A DNA stretch of 13,611 nt from assembly GCA_034435675.1 (NCBI GenBank), contig DAOTWP010000012.1, forward strand, positions 1 to 13,611, given 5' to 3'. Shown here piece after piece: positions 1 to 7,313 of this stretch (positions within the stretch are counted from its first letter, which is position 1; each line of letters opens with the position of its first letter). The DNA is from DAOTWP01 sp034435675 (GTDB lineage: Bacteria; Chloroflexota; Anaerolineae; Aggregatilineales; Phototrophicaceae). Position numbers and translations under genes: made by a program. The notes beneath the pieces were generated by a model. The model was not told the origin of the DNA. It made no database searches and worked only from the letters and a program-made list of their open reading frames with translations.

Positions 1-274
1 CAATAAAGAATGTGTAACGGTCACCTAGCGAACCTAACAACCCACGCACGGCAGCATACTGGCGCTGTGTATAATCCGGCTGCTCGCGCAGGTAGTGACG
101 GTCCAGCAACACCTGCACCTCATCCAACAATGGATAACTTTCGCCACTTGCTGCTGCGGCGATTGCTACGCCGGGAGAACCAAGTACATCACGCGCAAAA
201 AAGCCTGCGGCAAAGGCAGCGCCAAGCATCAAGCCGGTTAGCGCGCCAACAACGAGTGAACGCCGAAAACTCAT
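1..274 (-). CDS. S41-family (CtpA-like) C-terminal processing protease, N-terminal part
   Basis: Partial gene: the start is at 274 and the gene runs off the left edge, leaving 91 residues. Residues 1-8 are short and basic. Residues 9-25 form a hydrophobic membrane anchor or signal segment (VVGALTGLMLGAAFAAG). Residues 43-91 resemble the helical region that precedes the PDZ domain in S41 proteases: a segment around YPLLDEVQVLL, then RHYLRE, then a GLLGSLGDRYTFF motif like the family's GML..LDPYT.F signature. S41 proteases are anchored outside the membrane and cut the C-termini of envelope proteins with a Ser/Lys dyad. PDZ and catalytic parts are outside the window, so activity cannot be judged. 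The ATG has no clear Shine-Dalgarno sequence and is preceded by a tandem repeat (277-305). The gene diverges from the kinase gene at 407. Confidence 0.72.
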   Translation of the reverse strand, partial: MSFRRSLVVGALTGLMLGAAFAAGFFARDVLGSPGVAIAAAASGESYPLLDEVQVLLDRHYLREQPDYTQRQYAAVRGLLGSLGDRYTFFI

Positions 275-276
275 TT

Positions 277-305
277 GATTGATTGAAGCTCGATTGACTG
301 AAGCT
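277..305. repeat. Tandem 14-nt imperfect direct repeat in the protease leader
   Basis: GATTGATTGAAGCT (277-290) and GATTGACTGAAGCT (292-305) match at 13 of 14 bases with a 15-nt period. They end 3 nt upstream of the protease start codon (274). They may be tandem operator half-sites or simple slippage; the sequence alone does not decide. Confidence 0.6.
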
Positions 306-326
306 TTTCGCATACTGGTTTGCTTG

Positions 327-332
327 TATAAT
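327..332 (+). promoter_or_regulatory. Candidate -10 box for the receiver-kinase gene
   Basis: A perfect TATAAT lies 75 nt upstream of the kinase ATG. No good -35 box stands at the right distance (305-310 reads TTTTCG, spacer 16), so the call rests on the -10 alone. It overlaps the leader of the divergent protease gene. Confidence 0.35.
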
Positions 333-349
333 GCTCCTAGAGTGCGATC

Positions 350-378
350 ATTGTAGCATCGTGCTTCATGAAACCCAA
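350..378 (-). promoter_or_regulatory. Candidate promoter for the S41 protease gene
   Basis: On the minus strand TTGGGT (373-378), a 17-nt spacer and TACAAT (350-355) resemble a sigma-70-type promoter; the -10 matches 5 of 6 and the -35 only 3 of 6. It would give a leader of about 70 nt containing the tandem repeat at 277-305. Confidence 0.3.
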
Positions 379-406
379 GTGACCTTTAGTTGAGAAAAGC
401 GCACGC

Positions 407-2056
407 ATGTCAGAAACTTCTGTGATCCCTGAAGAGGCGCTCAAAACCGGTAATGCCCCCGTGGTACTAGTGGCAGACGATCAAGTGCATACAACGCTGA
501 TGCTCCAGCGTGTTTTTGAACACGAAGGCTACCGCGTTGAATGCGTTTATGATGGCTTGACAACCCTTGAAGCTGCCCGGCGGCTGATTCCCGATCTGCT
601 GCTGCTGGATATTCAGATGCCTGGCATGAACGGCTTTGAAGTCCTTACAGAACTACGCAAGGACACCCGCACGGCAAATATCCCGACAATCATGATTACG
701 GCGATGGATGGTCCGGACAATGTCGCGCAGGGAATGAATCTGGGTGCGGATGACTTTATCCCCAAGCCTTTTCATCCCCGCGAACTGCTGGCGCGCGCAG
801 CCAGTAAGATGCGCGCGCGCAAACTGGAAGATGCCTTACAGCGCCGCACAGAAGAACTTGAAGCACTGCTGTATGTCAGCGAAACGCTCAACCAGAACAT
901 TGAACGTGAAAAGTTGCTGAATCTCATTCCGGCGCTGACACTCAAGCTGCTGCCAGGACAAATGGCGGCGGTTGTTCAATTGCAGGAGAATAGCAAGCAT
1001 ACACAGCATTATGCACTACGGGAAGACACAAGCCCGATCCCCGAACTAAATGTAGAAGCGCTGCTGAACGCCTTTGAACTGCATGACCGGCAGGGACATT
1101 TGTGGAGTTCTGAAACCCCGATACCATTCGTTACACAGGCGGCAGGCGCCGTGATAGTGCCGCTGGAGCATGATGTGCGCCTGCTGGGGTTGCTGTTGAT
1201 TAGCGGCAATACAGCCTATGACAACAGCCATCTGCGCCTTTTGAACGGCATCGGACGGCAGGGATCGCTGGCATTGCGCAACGCAGAACTGCTCGAAATA
1301 CAGGCAAATTATGCGCTGCACCTCGAAGATATGGTCGCAGCACGAACCAAAGAACTGGAAAAAGCGCAGGCGCTGCTGATTCGTTCCGAAAAGCTGGCTT
1401 CAATTGGTCAGCTTGCAGCCAGCATCGCACACGAGATTAATAACCCGCTTCAACCGATCCGACTATATCTGGATGGCATGCTCGAAAGTGCCCAGAACAA
1501 TTTACCTGTCGATCTGGAAGATATTGAGCATACCCAGCACAGCGTTGAACGCATCACACGCATTGTCAGCCGTTTACTGGAATTCACGCGCAACGAACCC
1601 CCGGCACATCTGAATGTCAACAGTATCATTGAGAATATCGTCAGCCTGAATCGTAAGCTGTTCCAGCACGCCAACATGGAAATCGTCACCGATCTTGGCA
1701 GCGTGCCGCCTGTTTATGGCAACCGTGACCAGTTGGAACAAGTGTTTATCAATCTGGCGCTGAATGCCAAAGCTGCGATGTCTGCTGGTGGCGTGTTGCA
1801 GATCAAGACCTATACGGATAAGGAAGATGTTGTCATTCTGTTCCAGGATAACGGCTGCGGTATTCCGCCGGAGAATATCAACCGGGTATTTGACGCCTTC
1901 TTTTCCACCAAAGCGGATCAGGGCACTGGGCTAGGACTGTTTGTCAGTCACGGAATCATCCAAAATCATCATGGCGCACTGGATGTCACCAGTGAGATGA
2001 ACGTGGGCACGACCTTTACCATTCGAATTCCCGTGTCACCTGAGGAAGAAGAATAG
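407..2056 (+). CDS. Receiver-GAF-histidine kinase fusion protein
   Basis: A 549-residue cytoplasmic signalling protein with no membrane segment. Residues 18-135 are a CheY-like receiver with acidic pair D24-D25, phospho-acceptor D68 (LLLLDIQMPG), T98 and K120 (PKPF). Residues 140-165 look coiled coil. Residues 165-298 resemble a GAF-type domain. A helical linker (300-330) leads to the HisKA helix with phospho-acceptor H342 (SIAHEINNPLQ). The ATP-binding domain follows: N-box N449/N453 (FINLALNAKAAM), DNGCGIP at 481-487 and QGTGLGL at 505-511. All key residues of both receiver and kinase are present. An N-terminal receiver suggests the kinase is controlled by phosphotransfer from another histidine kinase, with the GAF-like part adding a second input. 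No response regulator lies next to it. The start codon has only a weak GAGAAA upstream at 392-397. It converges with the TPR gene, 58 nt apart. Confidence 0.9.
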   Translation: MSETSVIPEEALKTGNAPVVLVADDQVHTTLMLQRVFEHEGYRVECVYDGLTTLEAARRLIPDLLLLDIQMPGMNGFEVLTELRKDTRTANIPTIMITAMDGPDNVAQGMNLGADDFIPKPFHPRELLARAASKMRARKLEDALQRRTEELEALLYVSETLNQNIEREKLLNLIPALTLKLLPGQMAAVVQLQENSKHTQHYALREDTSPIPELNVEALLNAFELHDRQGHLWSSETPIPFVTQAAGAVIVPLEHDVRLLGLLLISGNTAYDNSHLRLLNGIGRQGSLALRNAELLEIQANYALHLEDMVAARTKELEKAQALLIRSEKLASIGQLAASIAHEINNPLQPIRLYLDGMLESAQNNLPVDLEDIEHTQHSVERITRIVSRLLEFTRNEPPAHLNVNSIIENIVSLNRKLFQHANMEIVTDLGSVPPVYGNRDQLEQVFINLALNAKAAMSAGGVLQIKTYTDKEDVVILFQDNGCGIPPENINRVFDAFFSTKADQGTGLGLFVSHGIIQNHHGALDVTSEMNVGTTFTIRIPVSPEEEE

Positions 2057-2114
2057 AAACAACGCAGAGAGTTTGTGTCCCTCGGCGCCGTTCATAGCCC
2101 CCCCCGGTGGCGTG

Positions 2115-3152
2115 CTACTGCGCTCGCCAGCGCGCCTGGAACTCCCCCAGAGTCAGCGTACCCTCCACAAACGCGAGGGCATCCTGCAAGCCAACTGCAA
2201 CGCTGCGCAGTACACTGTCTGTTTCGCAGTTGCGGATTTCCACGCTCAGCGCATCAATTGTGCTGGCAGCAAGTGCAGCACGCTCCACAAATGCCTGATT
2301 CGCCAGCAGTGTCATAGCATCTTCAAGTGTACCGCGAATGGCTGCCAGGTCGGACGAAGGGCTGCAAATCGTGACGTTCAGGGTTTCGCCAAAGTCGCTC
2401 TGCCGCACGACGATACCTTGAGGCGGAATTTGATAAGCACTGAAGGCAGCGTAATAGAGATCGAGGCTAAAAACTGATACGGCAGGAGTTTCGCGTCCCG
2501 AATCGATGGGCGTCTGCACTATGTCCTGCTGAGATTCTGTAGGAAAGACCAATCCCTCTTCGGTAGTTACTGCGGCAGCCTGAGCATCAGGGCTAAGCGG
2601 AAGTGTTGGCACTGCTACCTGTTGTGTGGCAGTGGCGGGCGCCAGGGATGTGCCACTACGATTCAACAGCAGTATTACGGCGATCAACGCAAGGGCAAAG
2701 ACCAGAACCGCCAGTGCAATCCAAAGTGGGCGTCTTGAACGCCGCACTTTCTCGCCAGTGACCGTACTGGACGCAGCAATCTCGTCTTCCAGGGAGAAAT
2801 CCGGTTCATCATCAAACGTCTTGAGCTGAACGGCAGGCTGTGCTGCGCGCATTTCTGAAGTGATCGTACTGAGCTTCTTGATACCACCAGTGTTCTTAGC
2901 GGGAGCCTGTGCCTCCAGATCATTCAGCAACTGACGCGCATCCGGATAGTTTGGGTCGCGTTGGAGAACGTTATTCAGCGCTGTCCGGGCTGACTCAACA
3001 TCCTGTGTTGCGTGGGCAAATAGCCACCACACATCTGGACTATCTTTCGCAGTGACCAGCAGGGGTTCTAGCGCAGCCCGAGCTTCATCAAGCCTGTTGT
3101 CTTCAATCAGCCTGAAAATTGCGTCCAATGACTGCTGAGTCGCGCGGTTCAT
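2115..3152 (-). CDS. TPR protein with single membrane segment and uncharacterised C-terminal domain
   Basis: A 345-residue protein of unknown function. Residues 6-80 are helical and TPR-like (EARAALEPLL, ARTALNNVLQRDPNYPDARQ). Residues 85-140 are a charged linker ending in a basic stretch (KVRRSRR), followed by a transmembrane helix at about 143-163 (LWIALAVLVFALALIAVILL). Residues 165-225 are a Thr/Ala/Pro-rich linker, and 228-345 form a compact domain with two cysteines (C263, C309). The positive-inside rule puts the TPR part in the cytoplasm and the C-terminal domain outside, where the cysteines could form a disulfide. The reading frame is open upstream through the tRNA gene to 3548, but the ATG at 3152 is chosen because GGAGAA lies 8 nt before it and the TPR-like sequence begins there. 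It might be an assembly or sensing protein; I do not recognise the family. Confidence 0.82.
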   Translation of the reverse strand: MNRATQQSLDAIFRLIEDNRLDEARAALEPLLVTAKDSPDVWWLFAHATQDVESARTALNNVLQRDPNYPDARQLLNDLEAQAPAKNTGGIKKLSTITSEMRAAQPAVQLKTFDDEPDFSLEDEIAASSTVTGEKVRRSRRPLWIALAVLVFALALIAVILLLNRSGTSLAPATATQQVAVPTLPLSPDAQAAAVTTEEGLVFPTESQQDIVQTPIDSGRETPAVSVFSLDLYYAAFSAYQIPPQGIVVRQSDFGETLNVTICSPSSDLAAIRGTLEDAMTLLANQAFVERAALAASTIDALSVEIRNCETDSVLRSVAVGLQDALAFVEGTLTLGEFQARWRAQ

Positions 3153-3160
3153 GCACTCAT

Positions 3161-3166
3161 TTCTCC
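3161..3166 (-). promoter_or_regulatory. Ribosome binding site that fixes the TPR gene start
   Basis: GGAGAA on the minus strand, 8 nt before the ATG at 3152. It supports this start over the long in-frame extension through the tRNA gene. Confidence 0.75.
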
Positions 3167-3177
3167 AGATTATTAGG

Positions 3178-3207
3178 CACACATTGGCGCGGAGCAGCGA
3201 ATGTGTG
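3178..3207. repeat. 8-bp inverted repeat in the TPR gene leader
   Basis: CACACATT (3178-3185) and AATGTGTG (3200-3207) are perfect inverted repeats separated by 14 nt. They end 25 nt upstream of the TPR start codon and just downstream of the candidate promoter, a position expected for a repressor operator or a 5' leader hairpin. Confidence 0.5.
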
Positions 3208-3226
3208 ACCGCCTTGACTGCTGCGC

Positions 3227-3255
3227 AGTGTACATCCAACTCCCAATGCGTGCAA
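3227..3255 (-). promoter_or_regulatory. Candidate promoter for the TPR gene
   Basis: On the minus strand TTGCAC (3250-3255), a 17-nt spacer and TACACT (3227-3232). Spacing is ideal but the boxes match the consensus at only 3 of 6 and 4 of 6. A promoter is needed here because a terminator at 3282-3319 separates this gene from the tRNA. Confidence 0.3.
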
Positions 3256-3281
3256 GCAGGATGGGAGATGCCGCATCGGCT

Positions 3282-3319
3282 AAACAAAAACAAACGGCTC
3301 ACCTGAAACCAGATGAGCC
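3282..3319 (-). terminator. Rho-independent terminator of the tRNA-Leu gene
   Basis: On the minus strand, GGCTCATCT (3311-3319) pairs with AGGTGAGCC (3296-3304) with one G-U pair and a 6-nt loop, followed by a T-rich run (GTTTGTTTTTGTTT, 3282-3295). The hairpin starts 4 nt after the mature 3' end of the tRNA, so it ends the tRNA transcript. Confidence 0.88.
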
Positions 3320-3323
3320 AGGA

Positions 3324-3404
3324 TGCCCTGGAGAGGACTCGAACCTCCACCCCTTGCGAGACACAGCCCTCAACCGTGCGCGTCTGCCATTCCGCCACCA
3401 GGGC
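3324..3404 (-). tRNA. tRNA-Leu (anticodon GAG)
   Basis: An 81-nt class II tRNA. The acceptor stem GCCCTGG pairs perfectly with CCAGGGC, followed by discriminator A. The D stem is GCG/CGC with a GG in the loop. The anticodon stem CACGG/CTGTG closes the loop TTGAGGG, giving anticodon GAG (complement at 3369-3371), which reads CUC and CUU leucine codons. The variable region has a short extra arm (CTC-GCAA-GGG), as expected for leucine. The T loop is TTCGAGT. The CCA tail is not encoded (the next bases are TCC), so it must be added after transcription. It has its own promoter and terminator. Confidence 0.95.
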
Positions 3405-3417
3405 ATAACTTAAGATT

Positions 3418-3445
3418 ATTATACTTCGAGGTAAAACGGTGTCAA
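3418..3445 (-). promoter_or_regulatory. Consensus sigma-70-type promoter of tRNA-Leu
   Basis: On the minus strand a perfect TTGACA (3440-3445), a 16-nt spacer and a perfect TATAAT (3418-3423). The -10 box ends 13 nt before the mature tRNA 5' end, so the 5' leader is only about 6 to 8 nt. This is the strongest promoter in the window, as expected for a stable RNA gene. Confidence 0.9.
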
Positions 3446-3451
3446 TCCTTA

Positions 3452-3481
3452 TTGCAGAATCAGGGGCATCCGTCATAGAAT
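3452..3481 (+). promoter_or_regulatory. Candidate promoter for plsX
   Basis: TTGCAG (3452-3457), an 18-nt spacer and TAGAAT (3476-3481). The -10 matches 5 of 6 but the -35 only 3 of 6. It is the best plus-strand candidate between the divergent tRNA promoter and the plsX start. Confidence 0.25.
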
Positions 3482-3522
3482 CAACCGTTATCTTGCTGAA
3501 TACCTGCTCATATGTGACAGAA

Positions 3523-3527
3523 GAGGA
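3523..3527 (+). promoter_or_regulatory. Ribosome binding site that fixes the plsX start
   Basis: GAGGA 7 nt before the ATG at 3535. It supports this start over the in-frame GTG at 3439, which lies within the tRNA promoter. Confidence 0.7.
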
Positions 3528-3534
3528 CTGTATA

Positions 3535-4572
3535 ATGCGGATTGTCATTGACGCAATGGGAAGTGATCACTGCCCGGTGCCCGATGTTGAGGGAGCTGTA
3601 CTTGCAGCGCGGGAACTCAATGTTGCCGTTGTACTTGTGGGCGATGCACCGCGTATACAGGTAGAACTGGCAAAGCACGCTACGCAAGGCTTGAGTGTTG
3701 AAGTGGTGCATGCGCCGCAGGCAGTGGTCATGACAGACAAACCGGGCACTGTAGGCAAAGCCAAGCCTCAATCATCTATGCATATTGGTATGGGCATGAT
3801 CAAGTCCGGGCAAGCAGATGCCTTTGTGACTGCGGGCAATACCGGGGCGGCACACGCCATTGCGACGCTGCATACCCTGCGCCGGATTCCGGGCATCCGG
3901 CGTCCCGCATTGAGCGCAATTTTCCCCTTTCACAACAAACCGGTATTCTTACTGGATATTGGCGCAAACGCTGACGTAAAATCTGAGTGGATGGTTCAGT
4001 TTGCACTGATGGGGCACATCTGGGCACGAAACGTATTCAAGATTACCGCCCCCAAAATCGGGCTGCTGTCTAACGGTGAAGAAGAAGGCAAAGGCAATCA
4101 GGTTACACTTGAAACTGATAAACTGCTGCGTGCCCTGCCAATGCTGAACTATGTGGGAAATGTGGAACCCAAACACGTGATGGGCGCAGAGATTGACATC
4201 GTGGTATCGGACGGTTTCGCCGGAAATATCCTGATTAAAACCTTTGAAGCGTCTGGCAACTATATCAGCACCCTGATTCGTGAGGAAATTCGGCGCGGCA
4301 CACTGACTACACTGGGCGGTTTGCTGACGCGCCCGGCATTCCAGCGGGTACGGCAGCGCACAGATACGTCTGAAGTGGGTGGTGCGCCGCTGCTGGGCGT
4401 TAACGGTGTCGTCATTATCGGGCACGGTAGTTCAGATGCCATTGCGGTCAAAAATGCGGCACGACAGGCGAAACTTGCTGTTGAAGGCGGTGTCGTGCAG
4501 GCAATTTATGATGGACTGCAAGAACTGCCTGTGGTATTGAAGGGAGAACGGGATGGACTTGTTGCGTCATAA
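3535..4572 (+). CDS. plsX: Phosphate acyltransferase PlsX
   Basis: A 345-residue protein that converts acyl-ACP and phosphate to acyl-phosphate, the donor PlsY uses to start phospholipid synthesis; PlsX works at the inner face of the membrane. It has the family's ordered signatures: N-terminal IVIDAMGSDHCP, then TAGNTGAAHA (usually SAGNTGA), LLDIGANAD, LLSNGEEEGKGN, YVGNVEP, DGFAGNILIKTFE and, near the C-terminus, GGAPLLGVNGVVIIGHGSS. Length is normal for PlsX (about 330-350). The frame is open back to a GTG at 3439, but the ATG at 3535 has GAGGA 7 nt upstream and begins exactly where PlsX homology begins. The last 20 nt overlap fabF, pointing to coupled translation of two lipid-synthesis genes. 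Confidence 0.96.
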   Translation: MRIVIDAMGSDHCPVPDVEGAVLAARELNVAVVLVGDAPRIQVELAKHATQGLSVEVVHAPQAVVMTDKPGTVGKAKPQSSMHIGMGMIKSGQADAFVTAGNTGAAHAIATLHTLRRIPGIRRPALSAIFPFHNKPVFLLDIGANADVKSEWMVQFALMGHIWARNVFKITAPKIGLLSNGEEEGKGNQVTLETDKLLRALPMLNYVGNVEPKHVMGAEIDIVVSDGFAGNILIKTFEASGNYISTLIREEIRRGTLTTLGGLLTRPAFQRVRQRTDTSEVGGAPLLGVNGVVIIGHGSSDAIAVKNAARQAKLAVEGGVVQAIYDGLQELPVVLKGERDGLVAS

Positions 4573-5824
4573 CCGCCCACGGGTGGTTATTACTGGCATG
4601 GGGGCAATATCTCCGCTGGGCACACTGGATACCCTGTGGGACAACCTCAAAGCCGGTTGCTCAGGAATCCGCCGGTTAGAAAACATCGAAACCGGACATC
4701 TGGGCGTCAAAATTGGCGGTGAAGTCCGCAGCTTTAACCCGGCGGACTATGGCATTCAGTACAAGGATGCGCGCCGGATGGGACGCTCAACACAGTTTGC
4801 CATTGCCGCCGCCCTAATGGCAGTGGCAGATGCAGGGTTTGATGCGGGTGCTGTGGAACAGATTGGCGAGCGCGCAGCCGTCGTTATCGGCACCTCGCTA
4901 GGACCACACGAAATGGCTGAGCAGAATACCTTTAAGTACAAAACCTCTGGTTACGCCAAACCAAACCCGCTAGCGTTGGTGAACTCCCTGCCGAACATGC
5001 CTGCTCACTATGTCAGCCGCCAGTTTCAGGCACTGGGTCCACTTTGCGCACCGGTGACCGCCTGCGCCGCAGGGACGCAGGCAGTCGGGGACGCCAGTGA
5101 ACTCATTCGTAATCGGCGCGCCGATGTGGTGATCGCCGGCGGTGTGGAGGCAATGCTTACCGATTATACGATTGCTGGCTTTGAAGCCATGCATGCGCTT
5201 GCAGATGGTTTTAATGATGCCCCCCACGCCGCCAGTCGCCCTTTTGATCGTGACCGGGCGGGGTTTGTCATCAGCGAAGGCTGCGGCATAGTTATTCTGG
5301 AAAATCTACATCATGCGCTGAAACGCGGGGCGCGGATTTATGCGGAAGTGCTGGGCTATGCGTCCTCGTCCGATGCGTATCATGTTGCCGCACTTGACCC
5401 ATCTGCACGAGGCGCGATGCGCGCAATGCGCTGGGCGCTGGAAGATGCCTGCCTTAACCCGGACGCCATTGATTATATCAATGCACACGGAACTTCAACT
5501 CCCGCAAATGACCCGATGGAAACCAGTGCAATCAAGCAGCTCTTTGGACCCCGTGCGTACAACATCCCGGTAAGTTCGACCAAGAGCATGCTGGGGCACA
5601 CACTGGGCGCATCTGGCGCGCTGGAAGCGATTGCCTGCGCAAAAGCGCTGCAGGAGCAGGTCGTGCCGCCAACAATCAATTACGAAACGCCCGATCCGGC
5701 GTGCGATCTGGATTATGTGCCGAATGTGGCGCGCGAAGTATCGCGCCTGCGCTATACCCTATCGAACAGCTTTGGTCTGGGCGGGCAGAATGCCTCGCTG
5801 GTTCTTGGCACGTTGGTAGACTGA
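4553..5824 (+). CDS. fabF: 3-oxoacyl-[ACP] synthase II (FabF)
   Basis: A 423-residue beta-ketoacyl-ACP synthase that condenses malonyl-ACP with acyl-ACP in fatty-acid elongation. It has the N-terminal VVITGMGAISPLG motif, nucleophile C171 in TACAAGTQA, catalytic H312 in INAHGTSTPAND, K344 and H349 in SSTKSMLGHTLGASGA, and the C-terminal SNSFGLGGQNAS with the gating phenylalanine F407. The Cys-His-His arrangement is that of FabF/FabB, not FabH. Length is close to usual (about 410-415). The ATG lies inside the plsX 3' end with AGGGAG (4541-4546) 6 nt upstream. FabB and FabF are hard to tell apart from sequence; the single copy and Chloroflexota-like context favour FabF. No terminator is visible after it. 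Confidence 0.95.
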   Translation: MDLLRHNRPRVVITGMGAISPLGTLDTLWDNLKAGCSGIRRLENIETGHLGVKIGGEVRSFNPADYGIQYKDARRMGRSTQFAIAAALMAVADAGFDAGAVEQIGERAAVVIGTSLGPHEMAEQNTFKYKTSGYAKPNPLALVNSLPNMPAHYVSRQFQALGPLCAPVTACAAGTQAVGDASELIRNRRADVVIAGGVEAMLTDYTIAGFEAMHALADGFNDAPHAASRPFDRDRAGFVISEGCGIVILENLHHALKRGARIYAEVLGYASSSDAYHVAALDPSARGAMRAMRWALEDACLNPDAIDYINAHGTSTPANDPMETSAIKQLFGPRAYNIPVSSTKSMLGHTLGASGALEAIACAKALQEQVVPPTINYETPDPACDLDYVPNVAREVSRLRYTLSNSFGLGGQNASLVLGTLVD

Positions 5825-5945
5825 TCACTACCTACAAATTAGCACACAGGTTCGATAGTTGTAGCCTGAGTTGTATTGTAGCGTGAATAAGATACACTTA
5901 GATATAACATATGATCGGTTCGGCATGGATGGCGATTGGCGCTGC

Positions 5946-7310
5946 ATGAGAGAGAATGCTGTTGTAACGGTTGTAGGCGGCGGGCTGGCTGGGACAGAAG
6001 CGGCATGGCAGCTTGCTGAACGCGGCTTTGCGGTGCAGCTCTATGAAATGCGACCCCATAAAACGACTGGCGCACATGTTTCAGGTCAGCTTGGTGAGTT
6101 GATTTGCAGCAATTCGCTGGGATCAAAGTTGCCTAATCGTGCTTCGGGGGTTTTGCAGGCGGAGTTACAGCTACTGAAATCAAGGTTAATAACATGCGCG
6201 CAGACTGCTGCTGTACCGGCGGGCGGCGCGCTGGCAGTTGACCGCGAAATGTTTGCCACAGCCGTTACAGCTGCGATTGAATCGCATCCGCTGATTTCGG
6301 TCATCCGTGAAGAAGTCACTACAATCCCCAATGGACCAACAATTATTGCTACAGGTCCGCTGACTTCCCCAGCGCTCACGAAAGAAATTGCTGCACTGAG
6401 TGGACAGGAGCATTTGTATTTCTACGATGCAATTGCCCCGATTGTCGCCGCTGATAGTATTAACATGGATATTGCCTTTCGCGCAAGCCGCTATGGGCGC
6501 GGCGAGGAAGCCGACGGGGATTATATCAACTGCCCGATGAACGAAGCGGAATACGCTCGTTTCGTCAGCGCCCTGCTTGCCGGGGAAACAATCGAGCTGC
6601 GTGATTTCGAGCGGGAAGATCCTCATTTTTTCGAAGGCTGCATGCCGATTGAGCAGCTTGCCCGGCGCGGCAGTGAAACCCTTGCTTTTGGACCGATGCG
6701 CCCGGTTGGGCTGCGTGACCCGCGCACCGGAAGGCGTCCGTTCGCCGTTGTCCAGCTGCGGCAGGATAACCTGATGGGATCCATGTACAACATTGTGGGC
6801 TTTCAAACGAACCTGCGTTGGAGCGTGCAGCGCGATGTTTTACGGCTGATTCCCGGGTTAGAGGATGCAGAATTCTTGCGTTATGGTCAAATGCACCGAA
6901 ACACATTTATCAACGCGCCAACACTGCTGCATGCAACGATGCAGTATCGCCAGCGAGATGATCTTTTCTTTGCGGGTCAGATTACGGGTGTCGAAGGGTA
7001 TGTGGGTAACTTAGCGACAGGACTGGTCGCCGCACTCAATGTCGCCTATATGCTACAGGGTAAACCTGCATGGAGTCCGCCACGAACTACGATGCTCGGC
7101 GCGCTGTGCTACTATGTGACTCACGCGGAACCCAAAGATTTCCAGCCGATGAAGGCGAATTTTGGTATTATGCCGGAATTGTCCCCGTCTGTAAGAAACA
7201 AGTCAGAACGTTACAGCGCCTATGCGTCGCGTGCGCTGCGAGATATGCGCACAGCCATTCAGGAACTCAACGATCCCTATCTGGAGCCGCTTGCAGAGGT
7301 CGCACAATAG
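5946..7310 (+). CDS. trmFO: Folate/FAD-dependent tRNA (uracil-54-C5)-methyltransferase TrmFO
   Basis: A 454-residue flavoprotein that makes 5-methyluridine at position 54 of tRNA, using methylenetetrahydrofolate and reduced FAD in place of S-adenosylmethionine. Residues 5-35 are the FAD-binding beta-alpha-beta fold (VVTVVGGGLAGTEAA, then LYEMRP). ELICSNS carries C54 and EGCMP carries C232, matching the two catalytic cysteines known in Bacillus subtilis TrmFO (C53, C226). GQITGVEGYVGNLATGL at 344-360 is the C-terminal FAD-domain signature that separates TrmFO from GidA/MnmG. The start is uncertain: the ATG at 5946 gives the family's usual length, while the ATG at 5925 would add seven residues; neither has a good Shine-Dalgarno sequence. 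The 121 nt before it hold no clear terminator and only poor promoter-like boxes. The next gene starts 3 nt after the stop. Confidence 0.94.
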   Translation: MRENAVVTVVGGGLAGTEAAWQLAERGFAVQLYEMRPHKTTGAHVSGQLGELICSNSLGSKLPNRASGVLQAELQLLKSRLITCAQTAAVPAGGALAVDREMFATAVTAAIESHPLISVIREEVTTIPNGPTIIATGPLTSPALTKEIAALSGQEHLYFYDAIAPIVAADSINMDIAFRASRYGRGEEADGDYINCPMNEAEYARFVSALLAGETIELRDFEREDPHFFEGCMPIEQLARRGSETLAFGPMRPVGLRDPRTGRRPFAVVQLRQDNLMGSMYNIVGFQTNLRWSVQRDVLRLIPGLEDAEFLRYGQMHRNTFINAPTLLHATMQYRQRDDLFFAGQITGVEGYVGNLATGLVAALNVAYMLQGKPAWSPPRTTMLGALCYYVTHAEPKDFQPMKANFGIMPELSPSVRNKSERYSAYASRALRDMRTAIQELNDPYLEPLAEVAQ

Positions 7311-7313
7311 CCT

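Noticed and set aside
70..75. TATAAT on the plus strand within the protease gene
   Set aside because: It has no -35 partner and is explained by the coding sequence on the other strand.
2098..2105. Run of eight C between convergent genes as a phase-variable tract
   Set aside because: It lies outside any coding frame or promoter, so slippage would have no evident effect.
2057..2114. Terminator between the convergent receiver-kinase and TPR genes
   Set aside because: I find no convincing stem followed by a T-run on either strand.
3439..3534. In-frame 32-residue extension of PlsX from a GTG
   Set aside because: It overlaps the tRNA promoter and lies outside PlsX homology, while the ATG at 3535 has a proper ribosome binding site.
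3531..3536. TATAAT overlapping the plsX start codon as a promoter
   Set aside because: There is no -35 box at a workable distance, and transcription would begin inside the gene.
3153..3548. In-frame 132-residue N-terminal extension of the TPR protein
   Set aside because: It reads through the tRNA-Leu gene, its promoter and its terminator; the ATG at 3152 has a good ribosome binding site.
6186..6806. 206-residue minus-strand open frame opposite trmFO
   Set aside because: It is a shadow of trmFO: low-complexity, no ribosome binding site and no recognisable domain. The same holds for the long frames opposite plsX, the kinases and the aminotransferase.
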